Source of the DNA: Shinella sp. UYSO24
GTDB taxonomy: Bacteria; Pseudomonadota; Alphaproteobacteria; Rhizobiales; Rhizobiaceae
Assembly: GCA_902167985.1 (NCBI GenBank)
Contig: CABHNZ010000023.1
Span: 1 to 64,000 of the forward strand
Length of the DNA: 64,000 nucleotides
Reading direction: 5' to 3'
Positions 8,160 to 18,391 of the stretch are shown here, in pieces. The translations under genes were made by a program, and so were the position numbers. The stretch's first letter is position 1. Each line of letters starts with the position of its first letter. The notes beneath the pieces are model-generated. The model was not told the origin of the DNA and ran no database searches. It was given only the letters and a program-made list of their open reading frames with translations.

Positions 8160-10925
8160 GCCGCATCCTCAAGTTTCATCGTCTTCAGCCTGAGCGCATT
8201 GCCGAGCACGAAACTGCTCGACAGCGCCATGCGGCCGCGCCGATCATCGGCGAAAGCGTCCAGCCGAAGAGCGGGTAGAAGACGCCTGCCGCAAGCGGGA
8301 TCAGCGCCACGTTATAGCCGAGGCCCAGGCGAGGTTTTGTCTGATATTCACCATCGTCGCACGGCTGACGGCAATTGCCGCGGCAATGGCATTGAGATCG
8401 CCACCGACCAGAACCACGTCGGCGCTTTCGATTGCCACATCCGTGCCGGTGCCGATGGCGATGCCGATATCGGCCTCGGCCAGCGCCGGCGCATCATTGA
8501 TGCCATCGCCGACGAAGGCGAGGATCGGGCGAGTTTTGCCGTGGCCGGTATCGCCGCTTTCGGCGCGGATCTGGCGGATCGCCTTCACCTTGCCTTCCGG
8601 CAGGACCTCGGCCACGACATGATCGATGCCGACGATGCGGGCGATGGCCTCGGCCGTGCCGCGATTATCGCCCGTCACCATGGCGACCGAAACGCCCAGC
8701 CGCTTAAGCCTTGCGATGGCCTCGGCGCTGGTTTCCTTGACCGGATCGGCAACCACGATCACGGCGGCGATCCTGCCATCGATCGCCGCATAGATCGGCG
8801 TCTTGCCTTCGGCGGAAAGCCTTTCGGCCGTCCTTGCAAAGATATCGACGGCAAGGCCGAGATCGCGCATCAGCCGGTCGGCGCCGATTTCCACCTTCCG
8901 GCCGGATACCCCAGCGCGCACGCCATGACCCGTCAGGCTTCGAAATCCTGCGCTTCGGGAAGCGTCAGGCCCTGTTCCACAGCGGCCTTGACGATGGCGG
9001 CGGCGATCGGATGTTCCGAGCGGTTTTCCACTGCTGCGACCAGCGTCAGGATTTCGCTTTCCGCTTCAGAAGGACCGGAGAGGATGAAATCTGTGAGCTG
9101 CGGCTCGCCCTTCGTCACCGTGCCGGTCTTGTCGAGGACGACGGTCTTCACGTCGCGCAGGGCCTGAAGCGCATCGCCCTTGCGGAAGAGCACGCCGAGG
9201 CCTGCCGCCCGGCCGCTGCCGGTGACGATCGAGACCGGGACCGCAAGCCCCATGGCGCAGGGGCAGGCGATGATCAGGACCGCAACGGCTGCGACCAGCG
9301 CATGCGCAAGCTGCGGCTCCGGCCCGGCGAAGAACCAGACGGCAAAGGTGAGGACGGCAAGGCCGATGACGGCCGGCACGAACCATGCCGTCACCCTGTC
9401 GACCAGTGTCTGGATGGGCAGTTTGGCGCCCTGCGCCTCTTCCACCATGCGGATGATGCCCGAGAGCATCGTATCGCGGCCGACCTTTTCCGCTCTGAAG
9501 CGGAATGTGCCATTGCCATTGACCGTGCCGCCGGTGACGGGGCTGCCCGCGCGCTTTTCCACCGGCAGCGGCTCGCCGGAAATCATCTTCTCATCGACAT
9601 TGGAGCGGCCGTCGATGACCGTGCCATCGACGGCAATCCGCTCGCCGGGCCGGACGATGACGATATCGCCGACAACGACCTCGGCTGCGGCGATATCGAC
9701 CGTGCCGCCATCACGCTCGACGCGGGCGGTGCGGGCCTGAAGATGGCCGAGTTTTTCGATCGCCTCGCCGGTGCGGCCGGTGGCGCGGGCTTCCAGAAGC
9801 CTGCCGAAGAGGATCAGGACGACGATGACAGTTGCCGCCTCATAATAGACGAAACGGGCTGATTGCGGCAGAAGACCGGGCGCGAACGTGGTAACGACCG
9901 AATAGAGATAGGCGGCCAGAACACCGATGGCGACCAGCGAATTCATCTCCGGATGGCCGCGCCAGAGGTTCGGCAGGCCGATCTTCAGGAAGCGGTAGCC
10001 GGGCCAGAAGATCACCGCCGTCGCCAGCGCGAAATAGACGTAATACAGCACCTGCGTATCGACGACGCCCATCAGCCAATGGTGGAATGGCGGGTAGAGA
10101 TGGCCGGTCATTTCAGCGACGAACAGCGGCAGCGTCAGCACGAAGGCAGTCGCCAGATCCCGCTTCAAACGCTGCTCTTCGCCGGCATGCATATGCATAT
10201 GGTCATGGCCGGAATGGGCGTGGGAAGCGGAGCCGACGGGGGGCGCCGAGGCGTTGGGGTGGATACTGGCGTCGACAGCGGCACTCGCGCCGACTTGCCC
10301 GGCCGTGTGGTCGTGGTGATGGTGCTCGCCATGGGGCCTGCTACCAGACGGGGCATGTGAGGGGCCATAAGGCTTGGAGGCCCGCTCGTGGGAGGGCCAC
10401 CCATCAGAGGCCTGCTCGTGGGAGGTATGATCATGGGAAGGTTGATGGAGGGAAGGTTGATGGAGGGAGGTTTGCTTCTGTGAGGCTTGCTCCTGGGAGC
10501 TTGCAGCTCCCCTGCGTGCAAATTGTGGACCTGATGGTTGGAGAACTGCTGCGCGCGGGCCTGCAGCGTTGCGGGTTGCGGGATGGCGGGATGCGGCGCC
10601 ACGCCCTCTCCAGCATCCGCCGGTATCAGGCCGGCATCGGCCAGCGCATGGTCCATGGCGCCCTGCGGAATTTCATAGCCGAGCTTGCGGATGGCCTTGT
10701 CGAGCGTCTCGGGCGAAAGCCTTCATCGGTCTCGATGGTCAGCTTTTTGGTTGCGAAGTTCACGGCGCTTTTCGTCACGCCCGCAACCTTCGCCGCACCC
10801 GTTTCGACACGCCGGACACAGGAGGCACAGGTCATGCCTTCGACCGGAACGGTCAGCGGCCGGCGCTTCGTGGCCGGTTGGGCAGAAGGATTTGTGGCGG
10901 AGGGGGTGATATCTGCGTGATCCAT
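8156..10925 (-). pseudogene. copA: Copper-exporting P1B-type ATPase CopA/ActP, at least five frameshifts
   Basis: The gene encodes a Cu(I) efflux ATPase of the inner membrane. An N-terminal HMA domain (GMTCASC near residue 30) is followed by a long histidine-rich linker, eight membrane helices with IACPCAMGLA as the transport site, the phosphorylation site DKTGTVTKG, the SEHPIAAA motif and GDGINDAPAL. Breaks lie near 10712, within 10440-10640, 8935 (FEA-LTGHG), 8312 (AWA-F-GYNVAL) and 8231 (GA-AAMALSSS). Each is fixed by one added base where I could resolve it. The ATG at 10925 is chosen because a GAAAGGAT site precedes it and the upstream ATG at 10952 lies inside the promoter. Confidence 0.88.
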
Positions 10926-10949
10926 GGCAATGCGATCCTTTCGCATCTC

Positions 10950-10980
10950 CATGTAAGGCTTCCCATCATGGGAAGGTCAA
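10950..10980 (-). promoter_or_regulatory. CueR-type promoter/operator of copA
   Basis: On the minus strand a -35 TTGACC (10980-10975) and a -10 TTACAT (10956-10951) are 18 bases apart, longer than a normal sigma-70 spacer, as is typical for MerR-family promoters. The spacer holds the perfect 17-base dyad CTTCCCATGATGGGAAG (10975-10959). It closely resembles the Escherichia coli CueR box arrangement. It fits Cu-induced activation of copA by CueR. Confidence 0.85.
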
Positions 10981-11082
10981 GGGTGTGGGGGTGATAAATC
11001 CGCAAGACGCTTTTGCTTCAGGTAAAGGCCTCGTAAACCCGCCCCCACCTGCCTCGAGCAATCCGAAACATCGCGGTGCGCT

Positions 11083-11355
11083 TCAGCGATTGTAGATCTC
11101 GCGACGATGGCCGATCCGCACGACGAGGATGCGCACCAAGTCATCCTCGATATCGGCAATGATCCGATAATCGCCGACGCGGTATCTCCAGAAATCCTTG
11201 AAGCCCTTGCCTTTCAGCGCCTCACCAATCGAACGTGGATCATCGAGCTTCGCCAGTCTCTCGTGCAGGAAACGCAAGATGCGGTGGGCGTTATCGCGGC
11301 TGAGTTTGTCGAGATCGCGCTCGGCATCGCGCTGAAGCTCAACCCTCCATGCCAT
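11083..11355 (-). CDS. relE: RelE-family toxin
   Basis: A 90-residue RelE/ParE-fold protein: WRVELQRDAERDLDKLSRDN, then LKGKGFKDFWRYRVGDYRIIADI and the ending VRIGHRREIYNR. The basic core and the C-terminal HRREIY are typical of RelE-type ribosome-dependent mRNA interferases. It overlaps the antitoxin gene by 17 bases. The frame is intact. Confidence 0.88.
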   Translation of the reverse strand: MAWRVELQRDAERDLDKLSRDNAHRILRFLHERLAKLDDPRSIGEALKGKGFKDFWRYRVGDYRIIADIEDDLVRILVVRIGHRREIYNR

Positions 11356-11563
11356 AACGCTTCATCACCTCGGCGAGGGGCACGCTATCGGTGTGGCCAT
11401 TGCTCAGGCTCTCGCGGCGCTGTTCGGCAAGATAAAGGTCTTCGAGGTCATCAAGATGGGCGAGAATGGCCTCGCGCGCGTAGAAATCCTTGCTGCGGCC
11501 AGTCAGCCGAGCAAGGTCATCGAGGCGTGCCTCTATGTCTGGAGGAAGTTGCAGCGCAAGCAT
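11339..11563 (-). CDS. Ribbon-helix-helix antitoxin of the RelE module
   Basis: The 74-residue protein begins LALQLPPDIEARLDDLARLTGRSKDFYAREAI, a classic ribbon-helix-helix DNA-binding start. It ends in an acidic tail able to wrap a toxin. The gene precedes and overlaps the RelE-type toxin gene. The likely roles are toxin neutralisation and autorepression. Confidence 0.85.
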   Translation of the reverse strand: MLALQLPPDIEARLDDLARLTGRSKDFYAREAILAHLDDLEDLYLAEQRRESLSNGHTDSVPLAEVMKRYGMEG

Positions 11564-11658
11564 GTGTAGTCCTCACCGCGGATGAGCAAGCTATAGCACG
11601 TGCGCCAATGCCGCGCCACCGACCAATCCAACCACCGCAAGGCGGCGCGTGCCGGTCT

Positions 11659-12827
11659 TCACGCCCCCGCTCTTCTCCTCCCGCTTCCCGCTTCCCGCGT
11701 CCCCCTAGCCCCTGCCCGCGCCCTGAGGCCGGAGAGGAGCAGGACGAGTTCGGCCTGCCTCGTCGTGCCGGTTTTCAGCATGATGCGCTTGAGATGCGAG
11801 CGGGCGGTTTCGACGGAGATGCCGATCGACTGGGCGACTGCCTCCGGGGTCTGGGCCGCGGCAATGCCGCGAGCGACGCGGGCTTCCGCAGGGGTGAGGT
11901 CGAAGAGGCCGCAGAGAACCCGCATGTCCGGCGGGCCGACCTTGCCGACCTCGGTGACGGCAAGGATTGCCATGGAACGGGAGAAGATGTCGCGCGCGGC
12001 ACGGCGGATCGGGATGAGGTGCAGGATGAGCGGCGCGGCACCCGGCCTGTCAGCATCGGCCGGGTTGCCGGCAGCGCCTGCCGAGGCCATCGGCAGCGAC
12101 TGGACCGTGGGCGTGGCGCCGGAGGAAAAGCGGGCGAGCGCATCGGCAAGAAGCGCGTGCGCGCCCTTGCCTTCGAGCAGCAGCCTGTCGCCGGCACCAG
12201 TGCGGATGCGCGGCGCAAGCGCGCCGAAGGCCGTGTTCATGCTGATCGCCTGACCGGCATCGCCGATGACGGCGGCCGGCAGGCCGACGAGATCGAGCGC
12301 CTCGGTCATGGTGCGCGCCTCCTTGAAGCCGAGCCGCGACGACATGTAGGCGGCGCGGGCGAGATCGCTCTTCATGGCATTGAGCGCCTGCAGATCGCCG
12401 AGATCGAAATGGTCGCTCTCGATGGCGCGCATCAGGGTGATGACGACGACATGGCCGGTCGGCTCCTGAAAGGCCCAGCCGGCCTCCTTTTCCACGCCAT
12501 GCGGGCGCAGGAATTCCCGGCGGATCGGATCGGCGGCCAGTTCCTGCGGGCTCATCAGGTCGATATCGCGGACAAGGAAAAGGGCGAATGGGCAAGGGCG
12601 CGTGACGGCCTGACATTGGTCAGCCGGTGCTCGCTTTCGATAAAGGCGGCAAAGGCCCCGGCGAAATTCGGCGTCGTCACATAGCGATGGCGACCGGCGG
12701 CATCGACCGTGAAGATGGAGGCCGTCGCCGCACCCGTCTTGCGGGCCAGAAGCTCGCAGGTATCGCTCCACAGTTCCGGCACGAGAGCTGCCTCGTACAA
12801 GCGGTCTGCCAGCGCTGGATCCATCAT
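11659..12827 (-). pseudogene. LuxR-family HTH regulator, one frameshift
   Basis: A regulator of about 390 residues. The N-terminal two thirds have no recognisable ligand domain, though the middle (LVGLPAAVIGDAGQAISMN) resembles a PAS-like fold. The C-terminus is a LuxR helix-turn-helix: DLTPAEARVARGIAAAQTPE, VAQSIGISVETARSHLKRIM. The tail after SGLRARAG is rich in Arg and Ala. A break near 12592 (SPF-F-LVRDIDLM) is restored by one added T in a T-run. Tandem ATGs at 12827 and 12824 are the likely starts. Confidence 0.8.
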
Positions 12828-13202
12828 GTTTGCACTATCCGTCTACAATAAAAGCAAGTGTCATGAAAAGCATAGGCTCGCCTGCTCAACCCGGACACAA
12901 GTTCTTCCGGCGGATTTCTCTTGATGCGATGGATGTTTCAGCGTGCGTTAAAACAGCATGCCAGATCTACACTTGGTATGCCAACCCGGAATAGGTAAAA
13001 ATACTGCATGGCGGCAGATAATATGCCGAGTTCGCGTCCCGGCTGCCGAGGCAGCGGGCATGAAGGTGCAGATATGAGGTCGCAGATGTGCGGCAGCCGT
13101 TGCGGCAAACCGCAGAGGAGCCTCCGGGCGACGGCGCCCGGAAGATGAGGACGGAGGCGGAAATCAGGAGGAACGGGCGTCAGGACGCTCCCGGGCTCAC
13201 GC
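12828..13202. other. Intergenic stretch, no gene seen
   Basis: These 375 bases between the LuxR gene start and the YcgN-type stop have no credible coding frame. The part near 12840-13010 is richer in A/T than its surroundings and probably holds the luxR promoter. I see no clear hairpin. Confidence 0.5.
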
Positions 13203-13712
13203 TCAGCGCTGCGCGGCGGTCTCGCCTACGGTCAGCGGCCAGTCGACGAGATAGTCTTCGAAATCATCGACATCGACGTCGGTTTCGCTCACCGTGCGGC
13301 CGCGGGCGGAAATGCCGGCCTGATGCACGGTTTCAGGATCGCCGGAAACGAGCGGGTGCCACCAGTAGAGATCCTCGCCGTCGCGTACCAGCCGGTAGCC
13401 GCAGGTGGGCGGCAGCCAGGAGATCTCGTCGACGCTTTCCGGCGTCAGCTGGATACATTCCGGCACAGTTTCCTGCCGGTTCGGATAGTCCTTGCACTGA
13501 CAGCTCTCGCCATCAAGCAGGCGACAGGCAACCGAAGTGAAGGCCACCTCGCCGGTGTCCCAATCCTCCAGCTTGTTGAGACAACAGAGGCCACAGCCAT
13601 CGCACAGGCTTTCCCATTCGCTCTGGCTCAAAGCATCCAGCGGCTTTGCCTTCCAGAACGGGATCTCGTCTGCCTGAATATCCATCGATGGGGTCTGTTG
13701 TGCGCTCATCAT
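13203..13712 (-). CDS. YcgN/UPF0260-family cysteine cluster protein
   Basis: A 169-residue protein with the family signature LCDGCGLCCLNKLED near residue 36 and further paired cysteines (CRLLDGESCQCKDYPNR, PECIQLTP). The cysteines probably bind a metal or Fe-S cluster; the molecular role of the family is unknown. Start is at the ATGs at 13712 or 13709. The length matches the family and the frame is intact. Confidence 0.85.
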   Translation of the reverse strand: MMSAQQTPSMDIQADEIPFWKAKPLDALSQSEWESLCDGCGLCCLNKLEDWDTGEVAFTSVACRLLDGESCQCKDYPNRQETVPECIQLTPESVDEISWLPPTCGYRLVRDGEDLYWWHPLVSGDPETVHQAGISARGRTVSETDVDVDDFEDYLVDWPLTVGETAAQR

Positions 13713-13817
13713 CTCGTCTTTGCCTGATAAGCCGCCCACATGCGCCCTGAACACGGCGCAATCAAGGGGATGGCGATGTTTTGGCGCCTTTGGCGACCTT
13801 CTGCCCCTGCCCGAGCG

Positions 13818-13856
13818 TTGACAACCACGCTAGAGCGTACATATTTACGTACATAT
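13818..13856 (+). promoter_or_regulatory. Promoter and direct-repeat operator of yefM-yoeB
   Basis: A -35 TTGACA (13818-13823) is followed by two identical 9-mers CGTACATAT (13836-13844 and 13848-13856), 12 bases start to start. Each contains the palindrome GTAC. The -10 region (about 13840-13846) overlaps the first copy. The arrangement fits autorepression by the antitoxin-toxin complex. Confidence 0.7.
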
Positions 13857-13879
13857 CTCGCACTTCTGGAGAATGGATC

Positions 13880-14131
13880 ATGGGCCATGTCCGGCTGACA
13901 GAGTTCCGGCAGAATATTGCAACACATTTCGACGAGGTTCTGTCGTCGCGCGCTCCCCTGCTCGTGACACGTCAGGGCTCCGAGGCCGTGGTGGTGATTG
14001 CCGAAGGTGAATATGAGAGCATGCAGGAAACGCTGCATCTCCTGTCCACGCCTGCCAATGCCACGCGCCTTCGCGAAAGCCTCGAACAGCTGCGCGCCGG
14101 CGAAGGCAACGAAACAGACCCGACGCTCTGA
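13880..14131 (+). CDS. yefM: YefM/Phd-family antitoxin
   Basis: An 83-residue protein with the Phd/YefM N-terminal DNA-binding fold (VRLTEFRQNIATHFDEVL, APLLVTRQGSEAVVVIAEGEYESMQET) and an unstructured acidic tail. It would bind and inactivate YoeB and repress the pair through the repeats at 13836-13856. The ATG at 13880 starts the conserved domain. The frame is intact. Confidence 0.9.
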   Translation: MGHVRLTEFRQNIATHFDEVLSSRAPLLVTRQGSEAVVVIAEGEYESMQETLHLLSTPANATRLRESLEQLRAGEGNETDPTL

Positions 14132-14132
14132 G

Positions 14133-14405
14133 ATGAAGCTGCTCTGGACCCCGCATTCCTGGGCAGACTATGAGTTCTGGCAGAAGACCGATCAGCGCAT
14201 GGTGGAGAAGATCAACGAACTGATCCGCGATACCAAGCGGGCACCGTTTACGGGCCTCGGCAAGCCGGAGCCGCTGAAGGGCGATCTTTCCGGCTTCTGG
14301 TCCAGACGCATTCTCGGTGAGCATCGTTTCGTCTATCGCGTGACGGGCAAGGATGCAGAACAGCGGCTGGAGATCATTCAGTGCCGGTTCCACTACGATA
14401 AGTAG
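14133..14405 (+). CDS. yoeB: YoeB-type mRNA interferase toxin
   Basis: A 90-residue toxin very like YoeB: WTPHSWADYEFWQKTDQ, LIRDTKRAPFTGLGKPEPLK, FWSRRILGEHRFVYRV and the terminal CRFHYDK. The final His-Tyr and the central Glu and Arg match the YoeB active site used for ribosome-dependent mRNA cleavage. The ATG lies one base after the antitoxin stop. The frame is intact. Confidence 0.92.
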   Translation: MKLLWTPHSWADYEFWQKTDQRMVEKINELIRDTKRAPFTGLGKPEPLKGDLSGFWSRRILGEHRFVYRVTGKDAEQRLEIIQCRFHYDK

Positions 14406-14698
14406 TCCAGTGCCCGCTGGCAGCCACCGGTGCGCGCTCCCTCCCCCCTTCACCCGATCACTTTTGCAGCGGAATGGAACAAATCCCCGGGGGCGGCGCT
14501 TAACCTTGCGCGCATATTTAAATCGCCCGTCAACCATTTGTAAGCTAATGCTGATTAACGGTCTGGAGTTCATGACTCTGGTCCCGCCGCTCGGGTAAAA
14601 TCGACCCGCAAGCGATGACGGGGCGATCAGGGGCAAGAGCGGTGGCGCGACCACACGCTTCTGACCGATGGGACGGAGAAGACAGGGCGGGTATCCCG

Positions 14699-17072
14699 GT
14701 GCAAGACGACCACGCGGATGACGACAAGACGAATTCCGGAGCCGGTGCTTCGGAAACGCCTTCGCGCGGCGCGGGCGGCAGAGCCGGTCGAGGCGCACCC
14801 GATGTGGCTGCCGGGGCAGCCGGACGGCCCTCGCGTCGTCGCCGGCATATTTTCCTGCGCATCGACAGCTGGATAGACTCGACCGTCTGGACACTCGGCT
14901 TCAAGCTGGTCGAACTCTGGGAAGAGATCACCATCTTCTTCCGGCGTTTCGCGTGCGCGGGTGGAAGAAGCTCGGCTTCGAGCTTGCGGGCGAAGCGATG
15001 ACGCTCGGCACGGTCGGATTTCTCGGGCTTCTCGTGCTTGCACAGCCGGCCTTCGAGGAGACCAAGGAAGACTGGCGCAACCGCGGCGATTTCGCCGTCA
15101 CGTTTCTCGATCGATACGGCAATGTCATCGGCCATCGCGGCATCATCCATCAGGATTCGGTGCCGATCGACCAGCTGCCCGACAATCTGATCAAGGCGGT
15201 TCTCGCCACCGAAGACCGGCGCTTCTTCGATCATTACGGCATTGATTTCATCGGCCTTGCGCGCGCCATGAGCGAGAATGCGCGGGCCGGCGGCGTGGTC
15301 CAAGGCGGTTCGACGCTGACCCAGCAGCTGGCGAAGAACCTGTTTCTCACCAACGAACGTTCGATCGAGCGCAAGATCAAGGAAGCCTTTCTCGCCACAT
15401 GGCTGGAAGCCAATCTGTCGAAGAAAGAAATCCTGTCGCTCTATCTCGACCGCGCCTATATGGGCGGCGGCACTTTTGGGGCAGCTGCTGCGGCACAGTT
15501 CTATTTCGGCAAGAATATCAAGGATATCAATCTGGCCGAGGCGGCGATGCTGGCGGGGCTCTTCAAGGCGCCGGCCAAATATGCGCCGCATGTGAACCTG
15601 CCGGCGGCGCGTGCGCGTGCCAACGAAGTGCTCAGCAATCTCGTGCAGTCGGGCATGATGTCGGAAGGTCAGGTGATTGCCGCACGGCGCAATCCGGCGA
15701 CCGCCATCGACCGGGCGGATGTGAAATCGCCCGACTATTTCCTCGACTGGGCGTTTGACGAGGTTCAGCGGCTGGCAGCGCAGGGCAAGTTCCACGATCA
15801 TTCGGTCGTCGTGCGCACGACGATCGACATGGGGCTGCAGCAGGCCGCAGAACAGGCGATGGAAACGAGCCTTCGCGAATATGGCGATACCTACAAGGTC
15901 AAGCAGGGCGCCATGGTGATGATCGAAAACGGCGGGGGCGTGCGCGCCATGGTCGGCGGGCGGGACTATGGCGAGAGCCAGTTCAACCGCGCGACGCGGG
16001 CGCTGCGCCAGCCCGGCTCGTCGTTCAAGCTCTATACCTATTCGGCCGCGATGGAACACGGGTTCACGCCGGAAAGCGTGGTCTCGGATGCGCCGATCAC
16101 CTGGCGGGGCTGGTCGCCGCAGAATTACGGCCGTTCCTACAAGGGCAAGGTGACGCTGCTGACCGCCATGGCGCAGTCGCTGAATACCGTGCCGGTGCGG
16201 CTTGCCAAGGATTATCTCGGCACCGACCTCATCGTCCAGACCGCCAAGGCCTCGGAGTGGAGACGCCGCTTCGCAATGACAAGACCATTCCGCTCGGCAC
16301 ATCGGAAGTGACCGTGCTCGATCAGGCGACGGCTTATGCGGTGATGCCGGCCGGCGGCGTGCAATCGCGCCGGCACGGGATCGACGAGGTTCTGGGCTAT
16401 GGCGGGCAGGTTCTCTACGATTTCAACCGCGACGAGGCGCCGGCCAAACGCGTGCTTTCGGAAAAGGCGCTGTCTTCGATGAACCGCATCCTGACGCAGA
16501 TCCCGGTGATCGGCAGCGCGCGACGCGCGGCGCTCGATGGCGGGATCGTCACCGGCGGCAAGACGGGAACGTCGCAGAACTACCGCGATGCCTGGTTCAT
16601 CGGCTTTACCGGCAATTATACGACCGCCGTCTGGTTCGGTAATGACGATTATACGCCGATGAATAACATGACCGGCGGCTCGCTGCCGGCGATGACCTTC
16701 AAGACGCTGATGGACTATGCCCATCAGGGCATCGAGCTGCGGCCCATCCCCGGCATCGACAACCCGCTGCCGAGCGGCAAGCACGGCAAGGGCGAGGCCG
16801 TCGCGGCGAAACCGGGCGCGGCAAAACCGGGCGAGGCAAAACCGGGCGAGGTTAAAGCCGGCGAGATCGCTGGCCTTTCGGCACTGGTGCGCCCGCGTTC
16901 GCTCTCGTCGGAAACGACACGTATCCTCAAGGATATCGCCGCATCGCTGAAAAATGCCGGCCCGCTTGCGCCCGCAACGGCGAAAGTCGCCGACGGCACG
17001 ACGACGGGATCGGTAACGGATGCCTCCGTCGCGCCGCGACCGGCCAAGCTGGTGCCGGTCGTCGGGCGGTGA
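14699..17072 (+). pseudogene. Class A penicillin-binding protein (PBP1A-type), two frameshifts
   Basis: A bifunctional peptidoglycan synthase of about 790 residues. A long charged N-terminus leads into one membrane helix near 15000-15050. The glycosyltransferase domain has EDRRFFDHYG and GGSTLTQQLAKNL. The transpeptidase domain has the SxxK motif in GSSFKLY, the SxN motif in SLNTVP and GGKTGTSQN. The C-terminus (16790-16860) carries repeats of AKPGE/AKPGA. Breaks lie near 14952 (FRRF-RVRGWKK) and 16252 (AKA-LGVETPLRND), each one base short. The GTG at 14699 is a likely start; upstream frame is open to 14615. Confidence 0.88.
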
Positions 17073-17110
17073 CGGGCGAAGGAGTTTTCCCCCGCCCCTC
17101 TTCCTCTCCC

Positions 17111-18025
17111 TCAGAGGCCGAAATTCCAGACTTCCTGCACCGTCTTGCCGAGGATCTGGCGGCGGTCTTCATCGGGCATGAAATCGAGGTGGTCGCGATA
17201 GAGTGCGATGATCTTCGGGTAGTCGATCTGCGGTTTCGAGATCGGCCAGTCGGTGCCCCACATCAGGCGCTTCGGACCGAAGGCATCGTAGAGTTTCTTG
17301 ATCTGGTCCATCGCATCCGCATAGGGATAAGGCTGTTTGGAGACTTTCCATGGATGCGAGATCTTCATGAAGACCTTCGGATAGCGCGCCAGCGCCAGAA
17401 GATCGGCGACGCCCTTCTCGTTGGTCGGCTCGACATCGGCCATGTGGTCGATCACCACGGTCAGATCCGGGTTGGCCTCGATCAGGGGGAAGAGCTGCGG
17501 CAGGCGCGGCGCTTCGGTCAGCACCGTCATCGGCACTTTCAGCTCGGCGCAGCGCTTCCAGAGCGGTGGCATGAGCGGACCCTTGATCCAGTCATATTCG
17601 GGCGCCGTATAGGGGCTGATGCGGACACCGCGGAACCCCTGCTCCTCAGTCAGTTTCGAAAGCGTATCGGGCGCTGCCGGATCCTCGGGGTTGACGCGGC
17701 ATACGCCGAGGAACTGCTGCGGATAGCGTTTCAGCACATCGGCGAGATAGCTGTTGTCCCACATGTAATGGATCATCTGGATCAGCACCGTGCGCGCAAC
17801 GCCGTTGTCGCGCATCAGATCCAGCATCATCTCGGCCGAATTGTCCTCCGTCGGCGGCTTGCGGGCCGGCGAGAAGGGAAAGGCGGGATCACGCTTCCAG
17901 ACATGGACGTGGGAATCGATGATGAGCGGTGCGGCAGCCTCCGCAGCGCGGGAAAACAAAGGGTCAGGCAGCAAGGGTGCGACGGCGCCCGCTGCGGCAA
18001 GCGACATGAAATTGCGGCGATCCAT
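17111..18025 (-). CDS. Tat-exported amidohydrolase-2 family metal hydrolase
   Basis: A 304-residue TIM-barrel hydrolase. Residues 1-31 form a twin-arginine signal (MDRRNFMSLAAAGAVAP). The mature enzyme begins with the metal site IDSHVHVWKRD. It continues with DHMAD and ends with GTDWPISKPQ, the aspartate-bearing end of the amidohydrolase-2 (lactonase/decarboxylase) family. Substrate is unknown; sugar lactones or aromatic acids are usual in the family. The frame is intact. Confidence 0.86.
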   Translation of the reverse strand: MDRRNFMSLAAAGAVAPLLPDPLFSRAAEAAAPLIIDSHVHVWKRDPAFPFSPARKPPTEDNSAEMMLDLMRDNGVARTVLIQMIHYMWDNSYLADVLKRYPQQFLGVCRVNPEDPAAPDTLSKLTEEQGFRGVRISPYTAPEYDWIKGPLMPPLWKRCAELKVPMTVLTEAPRLPQLFPLIEANPDLTVVIDHMADVEPTNEKGVADLLALARYPKVFMKISHPWKVSKQPYPYADAMDQIKKLYDAFGPKRLMWGTDWPISKPQIDYPKIIALYRDHLDFMPDEDRRQILGKTVQEVWNFGL

Positions 18026-18391
18026 ACAATTCTCCTCCAGAATGTTCGATCAATTTTTTCAGGCAGGTCGTGGTTCAGGCGGGGTAAAGGTGGGATGCAG
18101 ATCCGTGGACGGCACTGGGCCTCCCAGCCAGAAAACACCACCTGTAGGATGATCTCCCATCATCCTGTATGATGAATATCGCAGAGATAAGGCAGGTGAC
18201 AAGAGGATTTCGACGGAGGTTCGAGGAGGCATCAAGCGGCCTCTTCAGGGCGACCCGCCCCGCTCTGCATCCCCGCCTTTCTTGCGCCCTGCCGTTCCTT
18301 CCCCCTGGAAACAATGATAGTCCTGCAGCACCCGCTGATTTGCGGGCCGCCGGCAAGAGGAACAAGGGAAGCAGGGGGACAAAGGCCGATC
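18026..18391. other. Intergenic stretch, no gene seen
   Basis: About 360 bases separate two divergent genes. A region near 18130-18190 has the near-repeat CCTGTAGGATGAT / CCTGTATGATGAA, a possible regulatory site. No coding frame is supported. Confidence 0.4.

Noticed and set aside
7641..9167. Long plus-strand open frame opposite the copper operon
   Set aside because: It lies antisense to cueR and copA, whose conserved motifs are on the minus strand, and its own product shows no domain.
10165..10656. Separate gene on the minus strand in the other frame of the CopA linker
   Set aside because: Its product is proline/serine-rich with no domain, and the adjacent frame gives a His-rich linker continuous with the ATPase.
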